A stretch of DNA of 64,000 bases from Verrucomicrobiia bacterium (GTDB taxonomy: Bacteria; Verrucomicrobiota; Verrucomicrobiia; Palsa-1439), in the NCBI GenBank assembly GCA_035577545.1, contig DATLVI010000031.1, positions 1 through 64,000 of the forward strand, in the 5' to 3' direction. Shown here piece after piece: positions 63,511 to 64,000 of this stretch. The notes under the pieces were generated by a model. That model was not told where the DNA came from, made no database searches, and was given only the letters and a program-made list of their open reading frames with translations. Both the position numbers and the translations under genes were made by a program. Numbering within the stretch: the stretch's first letter is position 1; each line of letters opens with the position of its first letter.

Positions 63511-64000
63511 TTAGAACGTCACAAAGCCGCGCTTCATCAACCCCAGCAGGCACGTGTAGGCCTCGAAGTCCGTGCCGGGAAAACTGTCGATCACGGTCTC
63601 CAGCGTTCCGTTGTGCAGGATGAGCTGGAACAATTGAATCTCTTCGGTGGCGAGATCGCGGAGGTTGCCGGGCATTTGTTCCGTCGCTTTCAATCGCGTT
63701 CCGGGCCGCGGCAATTTGGGTTCAAGGATGTGGATTTCGTCCAGCTGGCGCAGCCCTTCCAGCATGAGCGATGTCGTGCTCTCGGTGATCTCCTCCGTTA
63801 CGCTGTGATCGCCAATTGGTTGCAGATCAAACGTTCCCTCCTTCCAGCGGAACATGCGATAAAACGCTTTGTACAGCCGCACCAGCGGATTGCCTTCAAT
63901 CTCGGCGTAATAGACCTGGCCGTCGCGCAGGTAAATCTTGCCGATCCCCTGGTCGGACCGAATCGTCAACACGCCGCTCTTGCGGGAACTGGAGAAGAGT
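63511..64000 (-). CDS. DUF4388 (PATAN) domain protein, start cut by the window
   Basis: The frame remains open to the end of the window and reads KSGVLTI before the first visible Leu, the usual lead into the domain, so the true start is outside. The visible part has IGKIYLRDGQVYYAEIEGNPL, RWKEGTFDL and a C-terminal helical region. DUF4388 domains occur in regulatory proteins linked to gliding and two-component systems. About 163 residues visible. Confidence 0.75.
   Translation of the reverse strand, partial: LFSSSRKSGVLTIRSDQGIGKIYLRDGQVYYAEIEGNPLVRLYKAFYRMFRWKEGTFDLQPIGDHSVTEEITESTTSLMLEGLRQLDEIHILEPKLPRPGTRLKATEQMPGNLRDLATEEIQLFQLILHNGTLETVIDSFPGTDFEAYTCLLGLMKRGFVTF

Overview
The window looks like one contiguous piece of a Gram-negative, high-GC, probably Verrucomicrobiota-like (Pedosphaera-type) chromosome. 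That assignment is an inference from gene content: TolC/MacAB export, Lgt, an archaeal-type phosphoglycerate mutase (apgM), sigma-54 activators and several DUF3494 / Big_5 / BON / DUF6600 envelope proteins. Nothing in the window proves the phylum, and no rRNA is present. Both ends cut genes: mnmG on the left and a DUF4388 gene on the right. Left housekeeping block (about 1-26 kb): the 3' part of mnmG converges on a tightly packed pyrR-pyrB-pyrC-carA operon on the minus strand, in which every junction is a 4-nt ATGA overlap. Its leader carries a PyrR-type hairpin and an intrinsic terminator that ends on the pyrR start. Next, on the minus strand, come a sugar-nucleotide epimerase, family-4 uracil-DNA glycosylase, RluD, Lgt, and a complete tripartite efflux set (TolC, MacB permease, MacB ATPase, MacA). 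These are followed by three poorly known envelope proteins, an ArnT/GT39-like membrane glycosyltransferase and an NtrC/NtrB-like pair. Then come apgM, a rhomboid protease, upp, moeA, a small lipoprotein and tRNA-Arg(TCT). Middle block (about 26-61 kb): this segment is flanked by a 43-bp perfect direct repeat made of the 5' half of tRNA-Arg plus 4 bp of upstream sequence. The left copy is in the intact tRNA gene and the right copy (61220-61262) is a tRNA remnant broken at the anticodon loop, so the 35 kb between them may be an acquired island. It starts with a two-gene restriction-modification pair (PD-(D/E)XK-like nuclease and Eco57I-like methyltransferase). The rest reads as an envelope and stress regulon: BON proteins, small lipoproteins, an AI-2E-family permease with an extra C-terminal domain, a small sigma factor, several two-component proteins, DUF3494 adhesin or ice-binding-like proteins, transglutaminase, DUF948, YtxH, an alpha/beta hydrolase, a GT4 + GH130 pair, lmo0937-type and DUF3185 membrane miniproteins and a second sigma-54 regulatory pair. 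The most striking observation is a palindromic box, TRGGGT-N3/4-ACCCYA, usually followed by ATAGC or ATGGC on the gene-proximal side. I find 17 copies, all between 31.4 and 61.0 kb and almost all 35-140 nt upstream of a start codon. They include the promoters of the sigma factor and of the DUF3494, BON, lipoprotein and histidine-kinase genes. This looks like one undescribed local regulon; the regulator is not proven, and candidates inside the block are the sigma factor (37670-38275) and the NarL-type regulator (40241-40912). Right block (61.3-64 kb): a type-II NADH dehydrogenase-like flavoprotein, two small unknown genes and a truncated DUF4388 gene resume the ordinary chromosome.
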